In this document: in pieces, positions 20,874-26,947 of the stretch
Layout: each line of letters opens with the position of its first letter
Position numbering within the stretch: the first letter of the stretch is position 1
IMG/VR virus record: IMGVR_UViG_3300049914_000102
Location: 1-45,238 of that record
DNA length: 45,238 bases
Source of the DNA: a virus
Reading direction: 5' to 3' (one strand)
The notes under the pieces: generated by a model
What the model was told of the DNA's origin: nothing
The model's database searches: none
Seen by the model: the letters and a program-made list of their open reading frames with translations, nothing else
Position numbers and translations under genes: made by a program

Positions 20874-21041
20874 TTAAAGGTTCTTGCTAAGTAAATCCGC
20901 CATTCCAGCCGGCATAGTTTTTATTCTCTCTAACCTTTGGTGCTCAAAACATAATGATCTTCCGAAGGCGTGGAAGGAGTAGGAGGCCACTTTAGACCCA
21001 ATCCTTTTACCGCACTCCTCACACTTATCTTCGTATATCAT
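20874..21041 (-). CDS. Small zinc-ribbon protein
   Basis: 55 aa from MIYEDKCEECGKRIGSK. C-E-E-C at residues 7-10 and LCFEHQ later give a C-x2-C ... C-x2-H pattern for one zinc site; the C-terminal helix is RIKTMPAGMADLL. ATG 21041 forms an ATGA overlap with the upstream stop. An upstream in-frame start would add 12 basic residues but no ribosome site. Function unknown. Confidence 0.55.
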   Translation of the reverse strand: MIYEDKCEECGKRIGSKVASYSFHAFGRSLCFEHQRLERIKTMPAGMADLLSKNL

Positions 21042-21481
21042 TCCTTCCACCCTAAAAACTTTCCGCAATCGGCGCAACTTTTAAACCATCTTCCGGGGTT
21101 TTTCTCCGTTTTGCTTTGAGCGAATCTAACATTTATATGTTTACAAGTGTCTTGGTTTACTTGCTCCGGCTTGGCATCCCCATTCCCCTTACCATATTCC
21201 TTGACTGCTTGGGCTTGCTTCGTGCCATATCTTTCGAGTATGTAATCGTATTCTTGAGTCGCCACTCTCATTGCCTCTCTACGACCTTCAGGAGTGTCAG
21301 CAACACAATGGACAGAGTGTTTACCATCAGTGCTTAACCAAACTTCAAAAGTATAATGAGGAGCTTGAGTATCTCCGGCTTTATCTAGGACTTCAGTTTT
21401 TTCTCTTTCTTCGTTAGTCATTTTTATCAATGAGTTTAAGAAAGAGGAGATGCGATGACTAAACTTTTTTCTTAAACTCAT
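21038..21481 (-). CDS. Small protein with C-terminal zinc knuckle; 5' end altered by an inverted repeat
   Basis: Either 147 aa from MSLRKKFSH (ATG 21481, good site GGAAAGGATTAAA) or 127 aa from MTNEEREKTE (ATG 21421). The core has a beta stretch (PHYTFEVWLSTDGKHSVHCV), a helix (EGRREAMRVATQEYDYILERYG) and a C-terminal CKHINVRF ... KSCADCGKFLGW, which suggests a C-H-x-C-x2-C zinc site. The first 20 residues of the long form are encoded by the inverted copy of another locus (21422-21467), so they are probably a recent graft. Function unknown. Confidence 0.5.
   Translation of the reverse strand: MSLRKKFSHRISSFLNSLIKMTNEEREKTEVLDKAGDTQAPHYTFEVWLSTDGKHSVHCVADTPEGRREAMRVATQEYDYILERYGTKQAQAVKEYGKGNGDAKPEQVNQDTCKHINVRFAQSKTEKNPGRWFKSCADCGKFLGWKE
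21422..21467. repeat. 46-bp inverted repeat, copy B
   Basis: Exact reverse complement of 19089-19134. This copy lies inside the 5' end of the 21038-21481 gene in antisense. It also creates a local 15-bp hairpin with AATGAGTTTAAGAAA just upstream in that gene. Confidence 0.85.
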
Positions 21482-21482
21482 T

Positions 21483-21644
21483 TTAATCCTTTCCGTCATT
21501 AACTAATTCGCTAGGAAGATCATATTCGTCCTTGGCGAAGTTATCTATTAAACTTTGGCTTATCTTGCTCAACTCGCTTGAGACTTCCGAGAGCATAATC
21601 GTTTGCTCGTTTAGTTTTTTGAGTATCTCTTGTATGTTAATCAT
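21483..21644 (-). CDS. Small coiled-coil protein, leaderless
   Basis: 53 aa from MINIQEILKKLNEQTIMLSE. Heptad-like leucines and isoleucines through residue 35, then an acidic tail (DEYDLPSELVNDGKD). I chose ATG 21644 because a consensus promoter (TTGACA, 17 bases, TACAAT) ends six bases before it, which would put the transcript start essentially at the ATG; there is no ribosome site. A GTG 20 codons upstream would overlap the HNH gene. Probably an oligomeric early regulator or structural scaffold; unknown. Confidence 0.55.
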   Translation of the reverse strand: MINIQEILKKLNEQTIMLSEVSSELSKISQSLIDNFAKDEYDLPSELVNDGKD

Positions 21645-21650
21645 ACTGCC

Positions 21651-21679
21651 ATTGTAATCTTTGTAAAACCATATGTCAA
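21651..21679 (-). promoter_or_regulatory. Consensus sigma-70-type promoter, leaderless
   Basis: Minus strand TTGACA (21679-21674), exactly 17 bases, TACAAT (21656-21651). The ATG of the coiled-coil gene follows after six bases, so transcription should begin at or next to the start codon. Confidence 0.75.
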
Positions 21680-21693
21680 GTAGCAACTCAAGG

Positions 21694-22329
21694 CTATTTC
21701 CCACCCCTATGACACTCTTTACATAATGTTCTTCCGTTATTTATGTTCCAAAACTCTTCGCATTCTATCGCTTGCTCTAATGTTTTAATTTTATTTTCAT
21801 CAAATATTTTTGAAAAACTTTTAGGCCAATGGTCTGCTTCTATTCTCCCCCCTCTTTTCCCACATTTTTGGCAAGTAAAATTATCTTTTGTAAAAACATC
21901 TGATCTCCACAAACGATATTTGAAGCATTGTCTTATTTGATTCCTTAACTTAGTTATTCCACCCTTCCACTTCCAACTCTTTTCTTTTTTGTGTGCTAAA
22001 CTCATCTTCTGCCTAGTCTCTAGAGATCGCTTCTTTCCTTTTGTTGATTCGCTTATTTTCTTTTTAGTTTCCTCAGTAATAATTTGTTTTGCCCGAGCTT
22101 TCCTTATTTTTTCTTTGGATTCTTCTGAAACCCTTTTTCCTTTATTCCCTAATCCTATTTTTACCCTAGTCTCCTTACTATTTTTCCCTCTATGATGTAG
22201 GCTCATTTTTTCTCGGGCCTCTTGTGTGTGTTTTTTCCCTTTCCGATTGATATTCCCTGTATTCGCTAAACTAATTTTTCTTTTGTGTTCATCTGTGAAT
22301 TTTCTTCCTAACCAATACTTTCCCCTCAT
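21694..22329 (-). CDS. NUMOD3-repeat HNH homing-type endonuclease
   Basis: Protein of 211 aa. Residues 1-115 are five to six NUMOD3-like DNA-binding units (GRKFTDEHKRKIS, GKKHTQEAREKMS, GKNSKETRVKIG, GKRVSEESKEKIR, GKKRSLETRQKMS), each G-K-x-x-[ST]-x-E-x-[KR]. A GGI linker and an HNH part follow: CQKCGKRGGRIEADHWPKSF, NNGRTLCKECH. Its ATG overlaps the stop of the HTH gene (TAATG). A free-standing homing nuclease inserted between early genes. It is a different subtype from 19098-19709. Confidence 0.82.
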   Translation of the reverse strand: MRGKYWLGRKFTDEHKRKISLANTGNINRKGKKHTQEAREKMSLHHRGKNSKETRVKIGLGNKGKRVSEESKEKIRKARAKQIITEETKKKISESTKGKKRSLETRQKMSLAHKKEKSWKWKGGITKLRNQIRQCFKYRLWRSDVFTKDNFTCQKCGKRGGRIEADHWPKSFSKIFDENKIKTLEQAIECEEFWNINNGRTLCKECHRGGK

Positions 22330-22493
22330 TACTTCCTCCGCAAAAAGGCCGGAATATCGCTTTCCGTTATGTATTTTGTATAGTGAAGTCCCATGGATTT
22401 GACCGGAAGTTTGCCGCGCCGGATCCAGTTATAAATGGTCATCCGGGTAACACCAAGCATTTCCGCGACTTGAGTAGAAGTATAATATTTCAT
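22329..22493 (-). CDS. MerR/excisionase-like helix-turn-helix protein, leaderless
   Basis: 54-aa protein: YYTSTQVAEMLGVTRMTIYN, then WIRRGKLPVKSMG and YITESDIPAFLRRK. This is the HTH_17 fold: TxxVAxxLGVSRxTIxxWIRxGKLP, wing, then I-x-x-x-D-I-x-x-F-L. Such proteins serve as excisionases or small repressors. With no integrase in the genome, a transcription regulator is more likely. Its ATG follows a consensus promoter by eight bases and has no ribosome site. Confidence 0.75.
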   Translation of the reverse strand: MKYYTSTQVAEMLGVTRMTIYNWIRRGKLPVKSMGLHYTKYITESDIPAFLRRK

Positions 22494-22501
22494 TTAGAGA
22501 G

Positions 22502-22530
22502 AGTATAAAGCATAACTAACTATTTGTCAA
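22502..22530 (-). promoter_or_regulatory. Consensus sigma-70-type promoter for the HTH gene
   Basis: TTGACA (22530-22525), 17 bases with an AAATAGTT-like core, TATACT (22507-22502), then eight bases to the ATG. A leaderless transcript of the regulator and the HNH gene behind it is predicted. The promoter overlaps the 3' end of the upstream gene. Confidence 0.78.
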
Positions 22531-22837
22531 CTGGTGTCGCATCGAATATATTTTTTGCCGAATTGTAAGTATCGATATTTGTTTGTGGATTATCTCTTGC
22601 ATGTTGTAAGGCTCTTAACTTAATACCGATACTCTTAAACAACCGCATCTCCACTTGGTCACCCTTAGCCCGGGCTTGAAACCAAAGATTGGTCATGTTT
22701 TCTAAGGCTTTATCTAAATCACTTATCATGTTATTGATATTATTTCCAGCGATAGAGGAAAGAAGCATTGCCCCCCTACCCCCCACTGGGTAATTTATAA
22801 ACGATTGCTTAAAACCGCTTTTTCCGGTTAAGGCCAT
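22520..22837 (-). CDS. Small helical protein, unknown
   Basis: Protein of 105 aa. The N-terminal 23 residues are Gly-rich (NYPVGGRGAMLLSS); the rest is helical (DLDKALENMTNLWFQARAKGD, RLFKSIGIKLRALQHARDN). The start is uncertain: ATG 22837 has AGGTGG immediately upstream, while ATG 22768 has a good AGGGGGG site and would give 82 aa. No family recognised. Two short gaps on either side hold nothing clear. Confidence 0.5.
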   Translation of the reverse strand: MALTGKSGFKQSFINYPVGGRGAMLLSSIAGNNINNMISDLDKALENMTNLWFQARAKGDQVEMRLFKSIGIKLRALQHARDNPQTNIDTYNSAKNIFDATPVDK

Positions 22838-22891
22838 CCACCTATCGTTTGAAGGACACTTGGCCTTTTGCTTTGAAGTTATCGCCGCCGT

Positions 22892-23203
22892 TTAACTAAT
22901 GCTTCTCATTTCCTTGCGCCGACATTGTTCGAGTACGGCCCTCGGTATCAGAGTCAGGGTCTCGGCATCTTTTGTTCTCGCAGGCTCCGGACCACTTTCA
23001 GCATTGCCCACCTGCGCCAAATAACTTTTACTTGGTTTATATGGTAAGTCTAAATTGGCAACATAAGTTCTTGCGTGTGTCCCACATTTCGGACATTGAA
23101 TCCAAAGTCCTTTAGTTATATTAGACAAAGTATAATATGCCGGAACTTGTTTTCCACATCTCTCGCAAGTGTAATTTTTAGGTGATATAAATTTTCTACT
23201 CAT
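22892..23203 (-). CDS. Zinc-ribbon protein
   Basis: Protein of 103 aa. CERCGKQVPAYYTLS and IQCPKCGTHARTYV give a C-x2-C ... C-x2-C zinc ribbon in the first 50 residues. The C-terminal half is loosely structured with a basic helix (IPRAVLEQCRRKEM). Zinc ribbons of this size in early phage regions are often transcription- or replication-associated, but nothing more specific can be said. Confidence 0.55.
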   Translation of the reverse strand: MSRKFISPKNYTCERCGKQVPAYYTLSNITKGLWIQCPKCGTHARTYVANLDLPYKPSKSYLAQVGNAESGPEPARTKDAETLTLIPRAVLEQCRRKEMRSIS

Positions 23204-23234
23204 TTTTAAGCCTTATCCGTGGCTTCGCTTTCGG

Positions 23235-24341
23235 CTATACTTTTTTAAATATCAATAAGTCAGCAAAAGCCGCTAACATATATTTTTCTTTTCTTGCTCT
23301 GGAGATTTGAAAAGCCGCACCGCCGCCTCCAACCATATTAGTCGGGTAGGGAATCGATATTCTCTGGGTAGGCTGAAAGTATTTACTAAATATCTCATTT
23401 AATTTAAATCCGACATCCTCAAAGTGAATTTCTCCCCATCCGGGCATATTGGCGCATATAATTCCACAATACTTATAAGTTTTTAGTATCCGGTTCGCTT
23501 CTTGTGCCAAGTTATCCATTACTTGATAAAAGTCCTCGAACTGTAAATTAGCTAAATCCATTTTATTACCTGAATACTTGTCTTTTTGCGCCGATAACCA
23601 AGGGGGATCAAAAAACACAAAGTCGGCAACCTCCTTTTCAAGTGGTATTCCCATAGTTAAATCCGCTTTTTTTATATCTTTTCTTACTGGATTGAGGTCA
23701 AAAGCAATACAATTTCTTTTCATCATTTTACAAGCATCTATATCTGTTCCTGAACCGCCAAAGGCCGATACAAACAAATCATTTTCTTCTGTGTAATAAT
23801 GAAGCAAGTTAAGGGTTATCTGGCCGGGTATCCTTCCCGGATGGCCTTCCAGCCCCATTCTGGGGTCGCAACCACTAAATTTCCAACAATTACCATATTG
23901 AAGCCATTCGGGATAATCCTCTTGATTTTCGGCTTTATAAGCTCCAATCGCTTGTTTAAGTTGTCTTTGACTCCATTTTTTTTCTATCGCTTCTTTTTCA
24001 AATTTGTTTATTTCTTCAGTATTAAGCCTTGAGGTAGCTAAAACCTCATAATGATATGCTGGAAGTAGGAGGGTTGACCCTCCAAGTAGTTTAGGAAATT
24101 TTCTAATAGTGTTAAACGCCTCTTTTACTTGATTAGGGGAATATTTTAAATTAGGGTATTCGGCTACTTTTCTGATAATTCTCGCCTGTTCTCCATATTC
24201 TAATGTGCCAAGTGATTGTATTTCTTCATAAACTATTCTCCCGGCTTCAATAAATAAATTGTGTCTATCAACAAGATCATTAAGTTTGTCTACAATATTT
24301 TTAACTGTCTGGTCTTCTTGTTGTAGTGTAATTTTATTCAT
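23235..24341 (-). CDS. DNA adenine-type methyltransferase with a helical N-terminal domain
   Basis: 368 aa from MNKITLQQED (ATGA overlap with the previous gene). Residues 1-145 are a helical domain with a ParB/HTH-like end (KKWSQRQLKQAIGAYK). Then GHPGRIPGQITLNLLHYY, the SAM loop FVSAFGGSGTD (190-200) and the catalytic DPPW (245-248), followed by a helix-rich end. FxGSGT before DPP[YW] is the order of N6-adenine/N4-cytosine enzymes. It probably modifies phage DNA to escape restriction, or marks a replication or packaging site. No cognate restriction enzyme is present. Confidence 0.75.
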   Translation of the reverse strand: MNKITLQQEDQTVKNIVDKLNDLVDRHNLFIEAGRIVYEEIQSLGTLEYGEQARIIRKVAEYPNLKYSPNQVKEAFNTIRKFPKLLGGSTLLLPAYHYEVLATSRLNTEEINKFEKEAIEKKWSQRQLKQAIGAYKAENQEDYPEWLQYGNCWKFSGCDPRMGLEGHPGRIPGQITLNLLHYYTEENDLFVSAFGGSGTDIDACKMMKRNCIAFDLNPVRKDIKKADLTMGIPLEKEVADFVFFDPPWLSAQKDKYSGNKMDLANLQFEDFYQVMDNLAQEANRILKTYKYCGIICANMPGWGEIHFEDVGFKLNEIFSKYFQPTQRISIPYPTNMVGGGGAAFQISRARKEKYMLAAFADLLIFKKV

Positions 24342-24790
24342 ATAAAATCTCTCCACTCTAATTTTTCAACCAAAATACCAAAATCCCCTTTACCATTCCA
24401 AATCCTCAACTTGGTTGGCAAATAGTCGCCTTTCTCTATTATGTCCCGAACCCTAACCCGGCAATACTCATTACTATTTCTTATTATTAGATAATCAATC
24501 AATTCATTTTTATGGTTGCGAAGCTGATAACTCTTTAAAACAATTATTGGAAAGTGTCCAACCTCTTTTACTTCTAATAATTCTTGGGTTGTCGGGCATT
24601 CCAAATCACCTTTGTCTACAACACTTTCTAAATCGATGTGGGTTTCCTCTGAAATTACCACCCATTCCTTCCCGTCTATTCTTGACCACCGGGGACAAAT
24701 AACCTCTCTTAGTTTTCTTTGATGGGCATCAACATTCTTAAGGTATTCATCCTCGGTTCGGTTGTCAATCATAAAAGTTGCTTTATTCAT
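24338..24790 (-). CDS. Unknown protein coupled to the methyltransferase
   Basis: 150 aa from MNKATFMIDNRTEDEYLKN. Alpha/beta composition with KEWVVISEETHIDLES, GHFPIIVLKSYQLRNHK, LIDYLIIRNSNEYCRVRVRDII and a short C-terminal beta part ending WRDFI. The middle hints at a ParB/Srx-like or restriction-like fold, but no motif is clear enough to name. Its stop overlaps the methyltransferase start (ATGA), so the two are produced together and may work together. I chose ATG 24790 because it follows the stop of a 33-aa leader frame by one base. Confidence 0.55.
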   Translation of the reverse strand: MNKATFMIDNRTEDEYLKNVDAHQRKLREVICPRWSRIDGKEWVVISEETHIDLESVVDKGDLECPTTQELLEVKEVGHFPIIVLKSYQLRNHKNELIDYLIIRNSNEYCRVRVRDIIEKGDYLPTKLRIWNGKGDFGILVEKLEWRDFI

Positions 24791-24791
24791 A

Positions 24792-24893
24792 TTAGTAAAC
24801 CAAAAGCGACACCCATCTGTGTGTTCTGTTGAGAACGATAAGTGTCGCTTTCGATTTGCTAACAAAAAACACACAATTAGTTCTCAACTTCAT
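24792..24893 (-). CDS. Possible 33-aa leader peptide
   Basis: ATG 24893 lies six bases after a promoter -10 (24905-24900) and opens MKLRTNCVFFVSKSKATLIV, ending VSLLVY. The stop is one base before the ATG of the next gene. The stem-loop 24803-24851 is inside its coding sequence. The spacing (promoter, leaderless ATG, hairpins, coupled gene) suggests regulation by translation of this frame, but codon evidence alone is thin. Confidence 0.4.
   Translation of the reverse strand: MKLRTNCVFFVSKSKATLIVLNRTHRWVSLLVY
24803..24851 (-). promoter_or_regulatory. Nested stem-loop upstream of the methyltransferase operon
   Basis: Perfect 10-bp outer stem (AAAGCGACAC 24803-24812 with GTGTCGCTTT 24842-24851) enclosing a second 5-bp hairpin (GTTCT/AGAAC, 24823-24836). 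There is no U-run, so it is not a simple terminator. Possible attenuator or protein-binding site. Confidence 0.5.
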
Positions 24894-24899
24894 AGTTAA

Positions 24900-24928
24900 A
24901 ATTTAAACCTTTAAAAGAAGTAAGTCAA
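24900..24928 (-). promoter_or_regulatory. Promoter for the methyltransferase operon
   Basis: Minus strand TTGACT (24928-24923), 17 bases, TAAATT (24905-24900); a leaderless ATG follows six bases later. Five of six and four of six matches to consensus. Confidence 0.5.
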
Positions 24929-24958
24929 CTAGAAACTTCAATACCAAACCATATCAAC

Positions 24959-25270
24959 TTAGTGATGGTGGGTATTTGTCTGGTATAGCGTGCCTGCCTT
25001 TTTCCTTGCCTCTGCTTCTTCTTCTGACATTGGCGGTATCGGTGGTTCTTTTAACTTTTTTCTAAGTTCTTCGAGCTTGGCTTCCGCCAATTTATCTACC
25101 GCCTCATGGTTATATGTCCAATCCTGGCTATGGCTTCTTAACCAATGCCCATTCTGGTCGGCGGAAGAAGGTGTTTTTTCCTTTTCAAATTCTTCCGGCT
25201 CGGCTCCGCCTAATTTCTCTGCTTCCTCTAATTCTTCTTTTGTTAAAACTCTTGGTTCTTTCTCGGTCAT
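24959..25270 (-). CDS. Small acidic protein, unknown
   Basis: Protein of 103 aa, very charged: LTKEELEEAEKLGGAEPEEF, a central HWLRSHSQDWTYNHEAVDKL, then KLEELRKKLKEPPIPPM, and a C-terminal HHH. Mostly helical and probably partly disordered. Starts in a TAATG overlap with the upstream gene. No family recognised; acidic early phage proteins of this size sometimes inhibit host enzymes, but nothing here proves that. Confidence 0.5.
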   Translation of the reverse strand: MTEKEPRVLTKEELEEAEKLGGAEPEEFEKEKTPSSADQNGHWLRSHSQDWTYNHEAVDKLAEAKLEELRKKLKEPPIPPMSEEEAEARKKAGTLYQTNTHHH

Positions 25271-25497
25271 TATGGTTTTTCTTTTATAAGTTTAGCTAAC
25301 TCCGAAGGTGTTTTCTTGGCGCTGGCAATCATATTCGCCTCTTTGTCACCGGCCACTTGTCTTAATGGCAAGTCCCATAAAAACTGTTCGGCCATTTGCT
25401 CGGTCATCGGGCCTGCAAGGAATACTCCGTCTGAAATTCCCTTGACGGTAAACTCAATAAAGTAGTCATCCGGTGACGGTTTAAGTCTTTCGCTCAT
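25270..25497 (-). CDS. Small protein, unknown
   Basis: Protein of 75 aa: SERLKPSPDDYFIEFTVKGI, then GVFLAGPMTEQMAEQFLWDLPL and a basic end. A two-strand, two-helix layout is likely. It overlaps the end of the upstream gene by 17 bases and is stop/start coupled to the downstream gene. Confidence 0.5.
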   Translation of the reverse strand: MSERLKPSPDDYFIEFTVKGISDGVFLAGPMTEQMAEQFLWDLPLRQVAGDKEANMIASAKKTPSELAKLIKEKP

Positions 25498-25795
25498 GCC
25501 GGAATCCCACCCTTTCTTTTCGGCTAACTATAAAGTTAATCATTTCTGAATTTTTAATAAAAGTAATACTCAAACCATCTTCCTCCGCCCGGAGAACTGA
25601 ATCCCTCATCCCCGCCAACTGCCTTAACTGGTCAATCGCGTTTCCCCCCATTTCTTGAGCCTCGTTTAGCTGGCCCATTAGGAATCTCTCCATCTGGAAA
25701 ATGGTTTCAAAAAACTCCTCTCTGGTTATTTTCTCCGGTTTTTTTTCCGGAGGTTCGAGGATTTCTTTTATTCTCTGTTCTTGTTCTATGCTCAT
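25481..25795 (-). CDS. First early gene: small helical protein, unknown
   Basis: Protein of 104 aa. N-terminal SIEQEQRIKEILEPPEKK, a long helix (REEFFETIFQMERFLMGQLNEAQEMGG), then a strand DGLSITFIKNSEMINFIV and a basic tail. It is the first minus-strand gene after the late/early boundary and is preceded by a 50-bp dyad hairpin and the plus-strand RNA gene, so it is likely an early gene under their control. No family recognised. Confidence 0.5.
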   Translation of the reverse strand: MSIEQEQRIKEILEPPEKKPEKITREEFFETIFQMERFLMGQLNEAQEMGGNAIDQLRQLAGMRDSVLRAEEDGLSITFIKNSEMINFIVSRKERVGFRHERKT

Positions 25796-25805
25796 AATCT
25801 TTCTA

Positions 25806-25855
25806 TAATACTTAACTTACACACAAACCCTGGTTTCTGTGATAGTTAAGTATTA
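25806..25855. promoter_or_regulatory. 50-bp dyad at the late/early boundary
   Basis: TAATACTTAACT (25806-25817) and AGTTAAGTATTA (25844-25855) are perfect 12-bp inverted arms. Inside them CACACAAACC and GGTTTCTGTG pair at 9 of 10 positions, making a near-continuous 48-base palindrome. It ends 10 bases before the ATG of the first early gene. Candidate operator, replication-associated site or mRNA hairpin masking that start; no U-run follows on the minus strand. Confidence 0.6.
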
Positions 25856-25874
25856 ATGTTTTCTTAGCACTCAT

Positions 25875-25902
25875 TTGACAAACTGCTAGTAAGTGATACA
25901 AT
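25875..25902 (+). promoter_or_regulatory. Plus-strand promoter for the boundary RNA
   Basis: TTGACA (25875-25880), 16 bases, TACAAT (25897-25902) with a TGA extended -10. Predicted transcript start near 25908-25910. The only convincing plus-strand promoter I found in the genome. Confidence 0.6.
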
Positions 25903-25908
25903 CTACAT

Positions 25909-25976
25909 CAGAAAGCGAAGGGACGGGCTGCAACCCGTAAATCCCATTGACTGAGATCACCCCTCGCTTTTTATTA
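25909..25976 (+). ncRNA. Candidate small structured RNA with its own terminator
   Basis: About 65 bases. An outer stem pairs 25912-25922 with 25960-25970 (AAAGCGA-A-GGG with CCC-C-TCGCTTT, one A-C mismatch) and is followed by TTTTT ATT (25968-25975), as in an intrinsic terminator. An inner hairpin pairs ACGGG 25923-25927 with CCCGT 25934-25938 (loop CTGCAA). GGGA 25920-25923 can alternatively pair with TCCC 25942-25945, giving two mutually exclusive folds. No reading frame of note. It sits antisense to the path from late into early genes and could be a regulatory sRNA, a terminator guarding the boundary, or both. Confidence 0.55.
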
Positions 25977-25989
25977 AAACTTTGTCAAG

Positions 25990-26280
25990 TCAGAACCCCG
26001 TAAGTCCGTGTTCGCCCAATAAACCCACATTCATTTCATCTATCGGTTCTTCTTGTGAAATCTTGTGCATATACTTGTCTAACCCCCTTAAAAAGCTCAA
26101 AATTAAAGCCGCAAGAATTACTCTAACTGCATCCGGCAACCAAACCCTAAATAAAGCCAAAATATTAAAAATAACCCCATCGGTTAGTAACCAAGCGTAT
26201 ATTCCTAGTAGGCCATACCTTAATGGCTCTTTAATTGCCTCCAAAAGGGCTTCTTTGTGTGCTTCGTCCATATTCCTCAC
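25990..26280 (-). CDS. Holin-like membrane protein
   Basis: Protein of 96 aa. Two hydrophobic segments (about residues 22-44, LGIYAWLLTDGVIFNILALF, and 50-66, AVRVILAALILSFL) separated by a short loop. The N-terminus is charged and the C-terminus is acidic/hydrophilic. This is the shape of a class II holin or holin-like protein. It lies within the lysis group and ends directly before the boundary element. Confidence 0.6.
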   Translation of the reverse strand: MRNMDEAHKEALLEAIKEPLRYGLLGIYAWLLTDGVIFNILALFRVWLPDAVRVILAALILSFLRGLDKYMHKISQEEPIDEMNVGLLGEHGLTGF

Positions 26281-26281
26281 C

Positions 26282-26479
26282 TCATTTCACAAGTGGTTGG
26301 GAAATTCCAAATAGGCCAAATGCCCAAATAACAACTACTAAGCAAACAATTAAGTAAATTATTCTTAACCAAAAGGGGTCTAACCCAAACTTTCCAGCCA
26401 ATGCTTTTACAATTAACCACAAGATACCTAGAACAATGCAAGCTAGTACAATACTGAGTAACGCTGAAATCGTAATCAT
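26282..26479 (-). CDS. Small two-segment membrane protein (holin/antiholin candidate)
   Basis: Protein of 65 aa, almost all membrane: ISALLSIVLACIVLGILWLI and RIIYLIVCLVVVIWAFGLF with AGKFGLDPFW as the turn. Strong GGGGGTGAG ribosome site. Together with the next gene (25990-26280) it probably forms a holin pair. Which one makes the lesion cannot be told from sequence. Confidence 0.6.
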   Translation of the reverse strand: MITISALLSIVLACIVLGILWLIVKALAGKFGLDPFWLRIIYLIVCLVVVIWAFGLFGISQPLVK

Positions 26480-26484
26480 CTATC

Positions 26485-26586
26485 TCACCCCCTTTTAAAA
26501 CTTTTTAGTTTTTTCTTGGCCGCATATAAACCTCGTGCCAAGACATTCATAAACCTTAACTTTTTAGGAACTTTTGTTTTTGACAT
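26485..26586 (-). CDS. 33-aa basic peptide
   Basis: MSKTKVPKKLRFMNVLARGL, then YAAKKKLKSFKRG; 13 of 33 residues are basic. A strong AAGGGGG ribosome site precedes ATG 26586, and the frame fills the gap between the coiled-coil and holin-like genes with short overlaps. Probably membrane- or nucleic-acid-associated; function unknown. Confidence 0.55.
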   Translation of the reverse strand: MSKTKVPKKLRFMNVLARGLYAAKKKLKSFKRG

Positions 26587-26947
26587 TTTTCCCCCTTAGT
26601 CGTAATTTAACCCAGTCGACAAATCGACTTTTAGAAATAATAATAGTGTCTTTGCCTTTAATTTCTTTCCGCAAGTTTTCAACCGACTTGACTGCCGGTT
26701 GCATTACATCTGTCATCGCATCCTTAACCACTGCCTCTGTCTTTTTACTTAAATCATTAGTATCCCCCCGCATCATCTGAATTGTGTCACTTAACTTGCT
26801 CTGAGCCAACACGACATCGTCAATCTTAATCCGGTCATCGCCAATATCCTTTTTAATCTCGTTTGTAACTTTCTCTAAGTCGTCTATCCTCTGGCCGACC
26901 TTCCTGATTGCCTCAAGCAAAATTGTGTATTGCTTATCGTTTTTCAT
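26564..26947 (-). CDS. Coiled-coil protein in the lysis region
   Basis: 127 aa from MKNDKQYTILLEAIRKVGQR (ATGA overlap with the endolysin stop). Long heptad-containing helix to about residue 100 (RIDDLEKVTNEIKKDIGDD, KLSDTIQMMRGDTNDL, VKSVENLRKEIKGK), then a basic end (WVKLRLRGKNVKNKSS). No membrane segment. It may be a spanin-like or structural factor working with the membrane protein at 27357-27803. Confidence 0.5.
   Translation of the reverse strand: MKNDKQYTILLEAIRKVGQRIDDLEKVTNEIKKDIGDDRIKIDDVVLAQSKLSDTIQMMRGDTNDLSKKTEAVVKDAMTDVMQPAVKSVENLRKEIKGKDTIIISKSRFVDWVKLRLRGKNVKNKSS

Noticed and set aside
22329-22493. Excisionase role for the HTH protein
   Set aside because: No integrase or attachment-site pair is visible in the complete genome, so a regulator is more probable.
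25909-25976. TPP-riboswitch-like CTGAGA in the boundary RNA
   Set aside because: The rest of the THI-box consensus is missing, it is too short, and no thiamin gene follows.
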